Origin: an uncultured Oceanobacter sp.
GTDB taxonomy: Bacteria > Pseudomonadota > Gammaproteobacteria > Pseudomonadales > Oceanobacteraceae
Length of the DNA stretch: 32,963 nucleotides
Direction: 5' to 3'
NCBI GenBank assembly: GCA_913061185.1
Contig: CAJXTI010000043.1
Location: forward strand, 1-32,963
Position numbers and translations under genes: made by a program. Position 1 is the first letter of the stretch. Every line of letters begins with the position of its first letter. The notes beneath the pieces were generated by a model that was not told the origin of the DNA, did no database searches, and was given only the letters and a program-made list of their open reading frames with translations. Shown here piece by piece: positions 6,865 through 14,903 of this stretch.

Positions 6865-9120
6865 ATGAGCTTCGATGCTGATGAAGAGATCCTCCAGGAT
6901 TTCCTGGTAGAGGCTGGCGAGATTATCGAGCTGTTATCTGAACAGCTGGTCGATCTCGAGCAGCGTCCGGATGACAAGGATCTGCTCAATGCTATCTTTC
7001 GCGGTTTTCATACCGTCAAAGGGGGAGCCGGATTTTTACAGCTATCGCCGCTGGTAGATTGCTGTCATGCCGCAGAAAACGTGTTCGATACCCTGCGTAA
7101 CGGCTTGCGTCGGGTTAATGCTGATCTGATGGATGTGGTATTGCAGGCGCTGGATTGCGTGAACGAAATGTTTGATGACGTCCGTGCCAGCCGCCAGCCC
7201 CAGTCTGCCGATCCTGAACTGATACACCAGCTGCATCTGCTGGCGGAACCCCAGTCCGGGGACGCTGAAGTTGTGGGTGGTGTTGCTGAGTCTGTGAATG
7301 ATACCAAGGCCGCAGAAACGATGACTGTCGGCGGAGCAAATCCTGCGACTGGGTTGGTCGACGACCACGATATTACCGACGATGAATTTGAACAGCTGTT
7401 GACGGCGCTGGATGGTGACGCCGCTACACCAGTAGCAACAGAGCCAACCTCATCTGTGTCAGAGCCAGCGGCTGATGATGACGACCTGTTTGACTTGCCG
7501 GCGGTATCGGCGGCGAGTGGCGATGAAATTACCGAAGATGAATTTGAAGCCCTGCTGGATCAGATTCATGGCAAGGGCAAACACAGCAGCACTCCGGCGT
7601 CGCCAGCAGATGACGCATCCGGTGAGCGGGGAACAACATCAGAAAGCAGTGAGCCGGAGGTTATGCCCCGGTCTGCGGATCTAATAACGGATTCCGAATT
7701 CGAAGAATTATTGGATCGTCTGCATGGCAAGGGCAAGCATGCGTTTGCTGGAAGCGTTGAGAGTGAGACGGACTCAAACTCAACGCCAGAGGCGACTGCT
7801 GCCGCTGTAGAAACAGTGGCTCCTGTCGCCCAGCCTGAGCCGGTCAAGGCCGTTGCGCCAACGCCGATCAATGCTGCTGCCACACCGGCGGCAAAAGCCG
7901 CCGACAGCGGACGCAAGGCAGTAGAGAAAGACGCAACCTCTGAAACAACCGTGCGAGTCGATACCAAGCGCCTTGACGATATTATGAACATGGTTGGCGA
8001 GCTGGTGCTGGTGCGTAATCGTCTGGTACGGCTGGGCCTGAAGAGCCAGGACGAATCCATGGCCAAGGCGGTGGCTAATCTGGATGTGGTGACGGGCGAT
8101 TTACAGTCGTCGGTGATGAAAACCCGGATGCAGCCGATCAAAAAAGTGTTTGGCCGTTTTCCTCGCGTGGTGCGTGATTTGGCCCGGCAGCTGAAAAAAG
8201 AAATTAATCTGGAATTGCGCGGCGAAGACACAGATCTGGATAAAAACCTGGTTGAAGCGCTGGCGGATCCACTGGTTCACCTGGTGCGGAATTCTGTCGA
8301 CCATGGTGTCGAGACACCCGCAGAACGGGAACACGCAGGCAAACCACGGGTCGGGCTGGTGATTCTGTCGGCGGAGCAGGAAGGCGATCACATCCTGCTG
8401 CAGATTCAGGATGACGGCAAGGGCATGGACGCCGAAGTACTGCGCAGCAAGGCGGTGGAAAAAAATGTCATGGATCAGGATGCGGCTGACCGGCTGACGG
8501 AGCAGGAGTGTTTTAACCTGATCTTTGCGCCCGGCTTTTCGACCAAGGAAGAAATATCCGATGTCTCGGGTCGTGGCGTGGGCATGGACGTGGTGAAAAC
8601 CAAGATCACCCAGCTTAATGGCATTATCAGTATTGATTCCAAGCCAGGCGTAGGCACGACCATCCGTATCAAAGTGCCGTTGACGCTGGCGATTATGCCG
8701 ACCTTGATGGTGATGCTGAAAAACCAGGCGTTTGCCTTCCCGTTGGTCAGCGTCAACGAAATTTTCCATCTCGATCTGACCCAGACCAATATTGTTGATG
8801 GTCAGGAAGTGGTAGTGGTGCGTAATCGGCCGATTCCGCTGTTTCATCTCAAGCGTTGGCTGATTCGTGGCGAGGCCAGTTCTGGCGCGGATGCCAGTGG
8901 ACATGTGGTGGTGGTCTCGGTGGGCACCAAGAGCGTCGGATTTGTGGTGGATCAGTTGATTGGGCAGGAAGAGGTGGTGATCAAGCCGCTTGGTAAAATG
9001 CTGCAAGGCACGGCGGGTATGGCTGGAGCCACCATTACTGGTGATGGTCGTATTGCTCTGATTCTGGATATACCCAGCATGCTGAATCGTTACGCTGCTC
9101 GTCATTCTTCGGCGGCTTGA
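6865..9120 (+). CDS. cheA: Chemotaxis histidine kinase CheA
   Basis: CheA autophosphorylates and passes phosphate to CheY and CheB. The N-terminal HPt (P1) domain has the phospho-histidine at about residue 49 in FHTVKGGAGF. A long acidic, Ala/Pro-rich middle region (about 130-365) replaces an obvious P2 domain. It contains three related blocks of the type ITDxEFEELL, the last two ending in HGKGKH (about residues 170, 222-240 and 274-292). The P3 dimerisation helices begin at DTKRLDDIMNMVGELVLVRN. The kinase domain has HLVRNSVDHG (N box), DDGKGMD (G1) and GRGVGMDVV (G2), and the C-terminus is a CheW-like P5 domain. Length 751 aa. An ATG four bases earlier is out of frame. Confidence 0.96.
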   Translation: MSFDADEEILQDFLVEAGEIIELLSEQLVDLEQRPDDKDLLNAIFRGFHTVKGGAGFLQLSPLVDCCHAAENVFDTLRNGLRRVNADLMDVVLQALDCVNEMFDDVRASRQPQSADPELIHQLHLLAEPQSGDAEVVGGVAESVNDTKAAETMTVGGANPATGLVDDHDITDDEFEQLLTALDGDAATPVATEPTSSVSEPAADDDDLFDLPAVSAASGDEITEDEFEALLDQIHGKGKHSSTPASPADDASGERGTTSESSEPEVMPRSADLITDSEFEELLDRLHGKGKHAFAGSVESETDSNSTPEATAAAVETVAPVAQPEPVKAVAPTPINAAATPAAKAADSGRKAVEKDATSETTVRVDTKRLDDIMNMVGELVLVRNRLVRLGLKSQDESMAKAVANLDVVTGDLQSSVMKTRMQPIKKVFGRFPRVVRDLARQLKKEINLELRGEDTDLDKNLVEALADPLVHLVRNSVDHGVETPAEREHAGKPRVGLVILSAEQEGDHILLQIQDDGKGMDAEVLRSKAVEKNVMDQDAADRLTEQECFNLIFAPGFSTKEEISDVSGRGVGMDVVKTKITQLNGIISIDSKPGVGTTIRIKVPLTLAIMPTLMVMLKNQAFAFPLVSVNEIFHLDLTQTNIVDGQEVVVVRNRPIPLFHLKRWLIRGEASSGADASGHVVVVSVGTKSVGFVVDQLIGQEEVVIKPLGKMLQGTAGMAGATITGDGRIALILDIPSMLNRYAARHSSAA

Positions 9121-9143
9121 CCGCCGCATTCTCTTTTGCAGAG

Positions 9144-9161
9144 GCCCGGTATTGGCCGGGC
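9144..9161 (+). other. Intercistronic hairpin between cheA and cheB
   Basis: GCCCGG (9144-9149) and CCGGGC (9156-9161) form a perfect six-pair GC stem with a six-base loop, 19 bases before cheB. There is no T run after it, so it is not a convincing terminator. It may set mRNA stability or the relative cheA/cheB level. Confidence 0.5.
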
Positions 9162-9179
9162 TAACGGGACTTCGCGATT

Positions 9180-10334
9180 ATGGCCATTCGTGTGCTGGTG
9201 GTAGATGACTCCGGCTTTTTTCGCCGCAGGGTTGCCGACATTATAAATGCTGATCCGCGTATGACGGTTATTGGTGATGCTTCTAACGGTCGTGAGGCCA
9301 TTGAGCTGAATGATTCCCTCAAGCCTGATGTGATTACCATGGATTACGAGATGCCAGTGATGGATGGCATTACCTCGCTGCGTAATATCATGATACGGCG
9401 ACCGGTGCCGGTGTTGATGTTTTCGTCTCTGACCTTTGAAGGTGCCAGGGTCACTCTGGATGCCCTGGATGCGGGTGCTCTGGATTATCTGCCGAAAAAT
9501 TTTGATGCGGTGGCCAAGGGCACCGCAGATATGCGGCGGCTATTGACTGAAAAAATTGTCGCGGTGTCTGCCTGCCGTATGGGTCGACAGGACAAGACGA
9601 CCGAACCGCCAGTGACAACCAGCAAGGCGGTAACGGACGTGCCGGTTACGGCAGCGCCGCTCGCGACAGCTTCTCCTGCGGTAACGGTGGCATCCGGTAC
9701 CGTCCGGGCTGACCGGGATCAAGCACCGGTGCCTGCCGTCAGAGAGGCTGCTCGTAAACAGTTGAAGGGTATTGAGCTGGTACTGATCGGTACTTCTACC
9801 GGTGGCCCGGCGGCGTTGCAGACATTGTTCAAGAGTTTGCCAGCCAACTTCCGTAAACCGGTGATTATTATTCAGCACATGCCAGCGTCATTTACCCAGG
9901 CATTTGCCGAACGCCTTAACAGCATCAGTTCCCTCAACGTCAAGGAGGCGAAGGATGGTGACCGGATTGTTCCCGGTCATGTCTACGTTGCACCGGGCGG
10001 GATGCAGCTGATGGTCGAAAGCCGTGGACAAGCGGCTATCCGTATTCGCGAAAGTGACGAACGAGTGAATTATCGTCCCAGTGTGGATATTGCCTTTGCA
10101 TCGGCAGCCAAGCATTTTGGTGCCAGTGCCCTCGGCGTTGTGCTCACCGGGATGGGTGCAGACGGCAGAGAAGGTGCACGGCTGATGAAAGCAAGCGGTG
10201 GCCATATCTGGGCCCAGGACGAGGCCAGCAGCGTGATTTATGGCATGCCAATGGCGGTCACCAAAGCTGGCTATGTGGATGATGTTGTTGCGCTCAAGGA
10301 CGTTGGACTCAAATTGGCCACCGAGCTGGTTTGA
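9180..10334 (+). CDS. cheB: Protein-glutamate methylesterase/glutamine deamidase CheB
   Basis: CheB removes methyl groups from chemoreceptors and deamidates receptor glutamines when phosphorylated by CheA. The receiver domain spans about residues 1-120, with VVDDSGFFRR and the phospho-acceptor aspartate at about 55 in MDYEMPVMDG. A Thr/Ala/Pro-rich linker runs from about 140 to 195. The methylesterase domain carries the catalytic triad Ser (about 206, in GTSTGGP), His (about 233, in QHMPASF) and Asp (about 328, in GMGADG). Length 384 aa. It ends the cheYZAB block. No cheR is visible in the window. Confidence 0.96.
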   Translation: MAIRVLVVDDSGFFRRRVADIINADPRMTVIGDASNGREAIELNDSLKPDVITMDYEMPVMDGITSLRNIMIRRPVPVLMFSSLTFEGARVTLDALDAGALDYLPKNFDAVAKGTADMRRLLTEKIVAVSACRMGRQDKTTEPPVTTSKAVTDVPVTAAPLATASPAVTVASGTVRADRDQAPVPAVREAARKQLKGIELVLIGTSTGGPAALQTLFKSLPANFRKPVIIIQHMPASFTQAFAERLNSISSLNVKEAKDGDRIVPGHVYVAPGGMQLMVESRGQAAIRIRESDERVNYRPSVDIAFASAAKHFGASALGVVLTGMGADGREGARLMKASGGHIWAQDEASSVIYGMPMAVTKAGYVDDVVALKDVGLKLATELV

Positions 10335-10686
10335 TTGCATCCTGCTTTGGAGGCTGGCATGGCTTATTGGCGTATCCCCTTGTTACTCCGGCACCCGCGA
10401 GCATCATCAGGCAGCGGTATTCCTGCTGCATTATCTACCGTCATCTACCGTCCGAACATCAATATCAGGCTGAACGGCTGTCTGAACGGCTATTCATGGG
10501 CGGGTTCTGGAATGTTTTTTGCCGCACAGAATAACGGGGGTGTTTTATCCGTTCATCCCGTTCATCGTTATCGCTTCGTGGACGTTTTATTGCAGGTTGG
10601 TCGACATCTGTGCGGCATCCTGAAACGACGAATTGGCAACCGGCGGCAACTTGTTGCCGTATTGCCGTTAACCAGAGGTAATCAGA
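10335..10686 (+). other. cheB-parC gap with three short tandem duplications
   Basis: These 352 bases contain no credible gene; an open frame through them has no family features. Three perfect or near-perfect tandem duplications occur within 135 bases: ATCTACCGTC twice (10433-10452), a 12-mer CTGAACGGCTGT/CTGAACGGCTAT (10470-10493) and CCGTTCATC twice (10549-10566). A 16-bp palindrome, CGGCAACTTGTTGCCG (10644-10659), ends 27 bases before the parC start and could be an operator or a leader hairpin. In Pseudomonas this position holds motC and motD. Confidence 0.6.
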
Positions 10687-11475
10687 GTGCGAGTCTGGTC
10701 GATTGCAAATCAGAAAGGTGGCGTAGGTAAAACCACCAGCGTGGTAACGCTGGGTGGCTTGCTTGGTCAGCGTGGCCACCGGGTATTGCTGGTGGATCTG
10801 GACCCTCACGGCTCGCTGTCGAGCTATTTCAAACTCGACCCTGACAGTCTTGAGCACAGTATGTATCAATTGTTTTTTAACAATAATTGCAAGAATCGCG
10901 ATTATATCGGCCAGGTGATCCGACCGACGAGTTTACGGAATGTGCATTTATTGCCTGCGGCGACGTCGTTGGCAACGCTGGAGCGCCAGGTCAGTGGCCA
11001 GGAAGGCATGGGTCTGGTGTTGTCACGCTCACTGGCTCAGGTGTGGGATGAGTACGACTATGCCTTACTGGATACGCCACCGATTCTGGGAGTGCTGATG
11101 GTGAATGCCTTGGCGGCTTGCCAGCAGCTGGTGGTTCCGACCCAGACCGAACATTTGGCGCTGAAAGGGCTGGAACGTATGGTGCACACCTTAAAAATGG
11201 TGATGCGTTCACAACGGCGGGAATTGCCGTACCTGATTGTACCGACACTGTTTGACCGTCGTACCCTGGCTTCGGTGACGACGCTGAAAGAGATGCGTCG
11301 TATCTATCGTGACAAGCTGTCACCGGAGCCGATCCCGGTGGATACCCGCTTGCGTGATGCCAGTCAGCTGGGTCTGTTTCCTCATCAGCTGGAAGACGAA
11401 AGCCGGGGAGTTCGCGCCTATCGCCATTTACTCAGCTTGCTGGATAACGAGATTGAGAAGGCGAACCATGGTTGA
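10687..11475 (+). CDS. parC: ParA-like ATPase ParC, polar chemotaxis array positioning
   Basis: This is a ParA/Soj-type ATPase encoded inside chemotaxis operons. In Vibrio its relative ParC recruits signalling arrays to the cell pole. The start is GTG, with AGAGGT seven bases upstream. MRVWSIANQKGGVGKTT gives the deviant Walker A at the N-terminus. VDLDPHGSLSSYF and YALLDTPP correspond to the A' and Walker B regions, and VVPTQTEHLALKGLERM is a ParA-family block. No N-terminal DNA-binding extension is present, as expected for the protein-positioning type. Its end overlaps the next gene by eight bases. The ParC name rests on operon position and family features. Confidence 0.88.
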   Translation: MRVWSIANQKGGVGKTTSVVTLGGLLGQRGHRVLLVDLDPHGSLSSYFKLDPDSLEHSMYQLFFNNNCKNRDYIGQVIRPTSLRNVHLLPAATSLATLERQVSGQEGMGLVLSRSLAQVWDEYDYALLDTPPILGVLMVNALAACQQLVVPTQTEHLALKGLERMVHTLKMVMRSQRRELPYLIVPTLFDRRTLASVTTLKEMRRIYRDKLSPEPIPVDTRLRDASQLGLFPHQLEDESRGVRAYRHLLSLLDNEIEKANHG

Positions 11476-11818
11476 TACGAGCCGGTGTGTTGATGGTGTG
11501 GTGTCGAGTTACCTGGATACTTTGCTGGCGGACAGCGCAACGGTTGAAACCGATTGGGACAGCTTGCTGACGCAAGCCACATCCGTGCCACACGATAAGG
11601 TGAAGCCGGTCAGTCTGGTGTGCCATAGCAGCTCGCTGCGTCCGGGGATGGCACTGGTGCCGCTACAACCTTGTGGTGACAGTCGTCCACAAGGGCTGCC
11701 GCTGCAATTGCTGGACAGCTTGTCATTGTTGCGCCAGTTGCCGCATGGCACCCGCTTACAGCAGCAGGTACTGCAGTCTTGCGGGCAGTTGATGCTCCGG
11801 CTTGATTTGTGCGGGTGA
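11468..11818 (+). CDS. Small ParP-N-terminus-like protein of unknown function
   Basis: This 116-aa frame starts at an ATG inside the end of parC (eight-base overlap) and stops five bases before the next gene, so it is almost certainly translated as part of the operon. Its N-terminus CVDGVVSSYLDTLL resembles the N-terminus of the next protein, LVDGVLQGYLDDLL. No CheW domain follows. The rest is Leu/Gln-rich with a predicted helix near LLRQLPHGTRLQQQVL. It may be a truncated or specialised paralogue of ParP that binds the same partner, but the function is unknown. No other family is recognised. Confidence 0.7.
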   Translation: MVDTSRCVDGVVSSYLDTLLADSATVETDWDSLLTQATSVPHDKVKPVSLVCHSSSLRPGMALVPLQPCGDSRPQGLPLQLLDSLSLLRQLPHGTRLQQQVLQSCGQLMLRLDLCG

Positions 11819-11823
11819 TGTAA

Positions 11824-12774
11824 ATGGCCATTAAAAAACGACAAAACCTGGTTGATGGTGTGCTGCAGGGTTATCTGGATGACCTGCTGGGGATGGCTGA
11901 TGTGTTTGTCGATCAGGCTTTCACACCATCCGGTGCTGAGTTGTCCGATTACTCGTCTATTCCTGCCAGTGCGGAAGCATGTGGCCATCGTGATCCGGCT
12001 ACGGCAGTGGTTACTGTTACGAGTGTTGCTGCAGTTGCCAGCAATACCGAAGCGTCCCCCGCCGCTGCCTGGCCACGGTTTGCTGAACCGCCGGTCAAAC
12101 TGAAAGCACCATTACCGAATGTGGCTGTGGAGGAAGTTAAGGAAGTTGCCAGGGAAGCCGTGGTAACCCCGGACGACGTTATCAAGCCGGTCAACGTGGA
12201 GCCAGAAAATGTCGCCCTGAATCCAAGCCGATCCACTGAGGTTGCTGACACGGAACATCGTCATGAACTTGACGGAAAATCCGATCTGGCGTCGTTAAAT
12301 TGGCAATCAAGTAGCGGCGTCGACTGTCTGCTATTTACGGTATCCGGATTAAAACTGGCCATTCCCCTGCCTTTACTGGGTGGGGTTCATAAGGTGAATG
12401 AGCGTGTGACGCCTCTGTTTGGCCAGGCCAGCTGGTCGCTGGGGGTGTGGCAAGGGGATGATCTCAAGCTGACCATCATCGACAGTGCCCAGCTGATCAT
12501 GCCGGAGCGTGGCACTCGACTGGCCGACGACGGTTACGATTATTTTATTCAGCTGGATCGATCCCCATGGGCTTTGGCCTGTCAGGATATTCTCGATACC
12601 GTCAAACTGGATAACAACGCCATCAAGTGGCGCGGAGATGCCAGTAAACGCCGTTGGCTGGCAGGTACGGTAATCAAGGAAATGTGTGCCTTGATCGATG
12701 TGCCCGGGCTGTTGCAGTTACTGGAAGACAGTCGTCGTAAAGGTTCTCTCAAACCAGGTCGCCACGCCTACTGA
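11824..12774 (+). CDS. parP: ParP-like CheW-domain coupling protein
   Basis: The C-terminal part (about residues 160-310) is a divergent CheW-like domain: LFTVSGLKLAIPLPLLGG, TPLFGQASWSLGVW and RRWLAGTVIKEMCALIDV are typical of the CheW-domain protein encoded between parA/parC and cheW in Pseudomonas and Vibrio. Vibrio ParP links ParC to CheA and receptors at the pole. The N-terminus has a short conserved helix, VDGVLQGYLDDLL. It is followed by a variable Ala/Val/Glu-rich linker of about 120 residues, probably disordered. Length 316 aa. The parP name is by operon position and domain layout. Confidence 0.85.
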   Translation: MAIKKRQNLVDGVLQGYLDDLLGMADVFVDQAFTPSGAELSDYSSIPASAEACGHRDPATAVVTVTSVAAVASNTEASPAAAWPRFAEPPVKLKAPLPNVAVEEVKEVAREAVVTPDDVIKPVNVEPENVALNPSRSTEVADTEHRHELDGKSDLASLNWQSSSGVDCLLFTVSGLKLAIPLPLLGGVHKVNERVTPLFGQASWSLGVWQGDDLKLTIIDSAQLIMPERGTRLADDGYDYFIQLDRSPWALACQDILDTVKLDNNAIKWRGDASKRRWLAGTVIKEMCALIDVPGLLQLLEDSRRKGSLKPGRHAY

Positions 12775-12825
12775 GCCAGCCGGTTCTCTTGCTGTGTGAG
12801 TGTCACAATATTTCTTTCCTGCTAA

Positions 12826-12854
12826 CTGGTACACATTGTGCTCTGATCTATAGT
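12826..12854 (+). promoter_or_regulatory. Possible sigma70-type promoter upstream of cheW
   Basis: TATAGT (12849-12854) resembles a -10 box. A poor -35 (CTGGTA, 12826-12831) lies 17 bases upstream. The parP-cheW gap of 138 bases is the largest inside this part of the operon, so an extra promoter giving more CheW is plausible. The evidence is weak. Confidence 0.3.
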
Positions 12855-12912
12855 TAAGAGCGGTTCGTCATGTTTACGTCAGACTGCGGCCTTTCTTTGT
12901 GAGGATGTTTTT

Positions 12913-13395
12913 ATGTCAGCGATTGCCGGAAATAAAAGTGCAGAAGATCCCGTACTGCAGTGGGTCACTTTTCGATTGGAGAACGAGACCTATGGCATCA
13001 ATGTGATGCAGGTGCAGGAAGTGTTGCGCTACACCGAGATTGCCCCGGTACCGGGTGCGCCGCCTTATGTACTGGGCATTATTAATCTGCGCGGGAATGT
13101 GGTGACGGTCATCGACACCCGATTGCGGTTTTCCCTGCCAGGTGCCGATACCACGGATCAGACTCGTATTGTGATTATCGAGGCCGAAAATCAGGTCGTG
13201 GGTATTCTGGTCGATGCCGTGGCCGAGGTGGTGTATTTACGTCAGTCAGAAATAGAAACCACCCCGTCTGTGGGAAATGAGGAAAGCGCCAAGTTTATTC
13301 AGGGTGTTTGCCATAAAAATGAAGAGCTGCTGATTCTGGTCGATCTGGAAAAGTTGATGACCGATGAAGAATGGTCAGAGTTACAAGGCCTGTAA
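12913..13395 (+). CDS. cheW: Chemotaxis coupling protein CheW
   Basis: CheW bridges chemoreceptors and CheA in the signalling array. The 160-aa protein is a single CheW domain. WVTFRLENETYGINVMQVQEV starts the first beta-barrel, and APPYVLGIINLRGNVVTVID is the signature block. VVGILVDAVAEV and ELLILVDLEKLM complete the fold. A GAGG ribosome site precedes the ATG. It is the second CheW-type gene here, after parP, but unlike parP has no extension. Confidence 0.96.
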   Translation: MSAIAGNKSAEDPVLQWVTFRLENETYGINVMQVQEVLRYTEIAPVPGAPPYVLGIINLRGNVVTVIDTRLRFSLPGADTTDQTRIVIIEAENQVVGILVDAVAEVVYLRQSEIETTPSVGNEESAKFIQGVCHKNEELLILVDLEKLMTDEEWSELQGL

Positions 13396-13413
13396 GGTCT
13401 GAAGGAATTCATC

Positions 13414-13803
13414 ATGTTGCCTATGTCACTTGAACAGGCCGGATTGTCGGCCGCTGCCGTTGCACTGGTTATCGGACTGGTAGCATTAGCTCGCTTGCGT
13501 TTGATGCTGGTACAGCTGCAGCAAGGTTACACCAGCCAGCACAGCCAACTGCTGCTGTTACAACAGAATCAGCAAGCCATGAATCAGAGCGTGGTGGGCA
13601 TGGGCAAAAAAATTCGTCACTTGACCCAACGGTTGGGTGAGGCCGAACAACGTAATCTGTTTACGCCCGGAGATGAAGCCTCTTATCAGCAGGCGGCCCG
13701 GTTGGTGAGCCTGGGTGCCAGTGCCGGAGAGCTAATGGATCATTGTGGTATGGCTCGTGCGGAAGCGGAGCTGTTGGTGACTTTGAAAGGGCGTGCTCAT
13801 TAA
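13414..13803 (+). CDS. DUF2802 membrane-anchored protein
   Basis: This 129-aa protein starts with an N-terminal membrane segment (about residues 8-28, rich in Ala/Val/Leu). A Gln-rich coiled coil follows (about 30-85). The C-terminal helical motif (AARLVSLGASAGELMDHCGMARAEAELLV) looks like a small helix-turn-helix-like fold and is typical of DUF2802 proteins encoded after cheW in Pseudomonas-type chemotaxis operons. GAAGGA seven bases upstream supports the ATG. The function is unknown; position suggests a link to polar chemotaxis or motility. Confidence 0.8.
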   Translation: MLPMSLEQAGLSAAAVALVIGLVALARLRLMLVQLQQGYTSQHSQLLLLQQNQQAMNQSVVGMGKKIRHLTQRLGEAEQRNLFTPGDEASYQQAARLVSLGASAGELMDHCGMARAEAELLVTLKGRAH

Positions 13804-13966
13804 TTAAAAGGCAATTGCAATCGAATTGATGTCGTCAGTATGCTGCCAGTGATACTGATCAATACAACAGGGGAGCGGAACCGCAGGAATGCATATTCAC
13901 AGGAAAGTGAAGTCGACAGGGATGAGTTATTACCCGACCAACCCCGTAAAGGGGACAGGAGGCACC

Positions 13967-14200
13967 ATGTTGGCCATACTGACTTATCTGGTTTTGGGAT
14001 CGGGCGCGCTGCAGGTAGTACCTGCCAGTACCCATGAGCATTGGTTTGCCAGTCGCATTCTTGATGCCACGCAGATGGAATACTCACCGGAGTTTACCGA
14101 TTTATATCTGATTGAAACGTTAGACAAGAGTCGGCTGATTTATATCTATTGTAATAGCAGCAGTTGTTACAAGGTGCGTGGGCAACTGCAGTTTGTCTGA
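13967..14200 (+). CDS. Small hypothetical membrane or exported protein (77 aa)
   Basis: A strong AGGAGG ribosome site (13957-13962), preceded by a small CCCC-GTAAA-GGGG hairpin (13942-13954), stands just before this ATG. The start at 13889 in the same frame lacks such support. The N-terminus MLAILTYLVLGSGALQVVPAS looks like a signal peptide or membrane anchor. The remainder includes YLIETLDKSRLIYIYCNSSSC with two cysteines three residues apart. No family is recognised. It could be a small periplasmic protein. It is 163 bases after DUF2802 on the same strand. Confidence 0.55.
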   Translation: MLAILTYLVLGSGALQVVPASTHEHWFASRILDATQMEYSPEFTDLYLIETLDKSRLIYIYCNSSSCYKVRGQLQFV

Positions 14201-14268
14201 CAGGGGATGATCACCTGTTTGGTTGGATGACTGCGGTGCGAAGATTGCCTTGTTTTTTATTTTCGTAA

Positions 14269-14298
14269 TACTCGAGATAGATGTACTCGAGATAGATG
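14269..14298. repeat. 15-bp tandem duplication
   Basis: TACTCGAGATAGATG occurs twice head to tail (14269-14283 and 14284-14298), and TACT at 14299-14302 begins a third unit. It is non-coding, between two convergent genes, and lies just left of a long inverted repeat. Confidence 0.9.
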
Positions 14299-14319
14299 TA
14301 CTGCGATTTTTCAGATGCC

Positions 14320-14365
14320 TTCGCGCCTGTCCTGCGGTTCAATCGAACAGCAGGACAGGCGCGAA
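14320..14365. repeat. Long perfect inverted repeat (16-bp arms)
   Basis: TTCGCGCCTGTCCTGC (14320-14335) is perfectly complementary to 14350-14365. The 14-base interior contains a further GTTC/GAAC pairing, so the full hairpin is about 20 pairs. It lies between the small plus-strand gene and the end of bcp on the minus strand. Neither side has a following T run, so it is not a canonical Rho-independent terminator. It could still block exonucleases at the 3' ends of both transcripts, or be a REP-like dispersed element. Confidence 0.85.
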
Positions 14366-14379
14366 CGAATGCGTGTGTC

Positions 14380-14862
14380 TTACGGGCGGCTTGCCAGTAA
14401 CGCAATGACGTCGTCGTGGTGAGTTTTGGTTTTCACCTTGGGCATCACCTGCTGGATCAGGCCGTCTTCACCGATAATAAAAGTGATCCGGTTAATCCCC
14501 ATGTATTCCTTGCCCATGAATTTCTTGAGTCCCCACACGCCGTAGGCTTCAGCAATCTGGTGATCTTCATCGGATAGCAGATCGAAGTTGAGCTGATCCC
14601 GATCAATAAACTTTTGCAATCGAGCGGGGGCATCCGGGCTGATGCCGACAGCGACGGCGTTGTGTGCAGCCAGTTCAGCCTGGCTGTCACGCAGTCCGCA
14701 GGCCTGTGTGGTACAGCCTGGTGTCATGGCTTTGGGATAGAAATAGAGAATCAGGGTCTTGCCCTGGTAATCACTGAGTGACACGGTTTCACCACGCTGA
14801 TTCAGGGTGGTGAATGCTGGAGCCTGGGTGCCTGCTTCCGGTAAGACAAGTGCGCTGCTCAT
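14380..14862 (-). CDS. bcp: Thioredoxin-dependent thiol peroxidase (Bcp/PrxQ family)
   Basis: Bcp reduces hydrogen and organic peroxides using a peroxidatic cysteine recycled by thioredoxin. The thioredoxin-like fold is recognised from LILYFYPKAMTPGCTTQAC, where the first Cys is peroxidatic and the second, five residues later, is the usual resolving Cys. VGISPDAPARLQKFIDRDQL and FIIGEDG also fit. Length 160 aa, normal. AAGGAGAG precedes the ATG. It is 41 bases downstream of the ferredoxin gene on the same strand, so it may be co-transcribed with nrdAB, linking peroxide defence with the radical-containing reductase. Confidence 0.94.
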   Translation of the reverse strand: MSSALVLPEAGTQAPAFTTLNQRGETVSLSDYQGKTLILYFYPKAMTPGCTTQACGLRDSQAELAAHNAVAVGISPDAPARLQKFIDRDQLNFDLLSDEDHQIAEAYGVWGLKKFMGKEYMGINRITFIIGEDGLIQQVMPKVKTKTHHDDVIALLASRP

Positions 14863-14903
14863 GGTGCTCTCCTTATGCTCGTTGGGTTCGTTACTGCTGG
14901 GTA

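Noticed and set aside
8101..9129. 342-aa open frame on the minus strand opposite cheA
   Set aside because: Its composition is that of an antisense shadow of cheA, and it shows no domain motifs.
10335..10730. 131-aa plus-strand frame starting right after cheB
   Set aside because: It has no good ribosome site, runs into parC, contains the tandem duplications and resembles no MotC/MotD sequence. Treated as non-coding.
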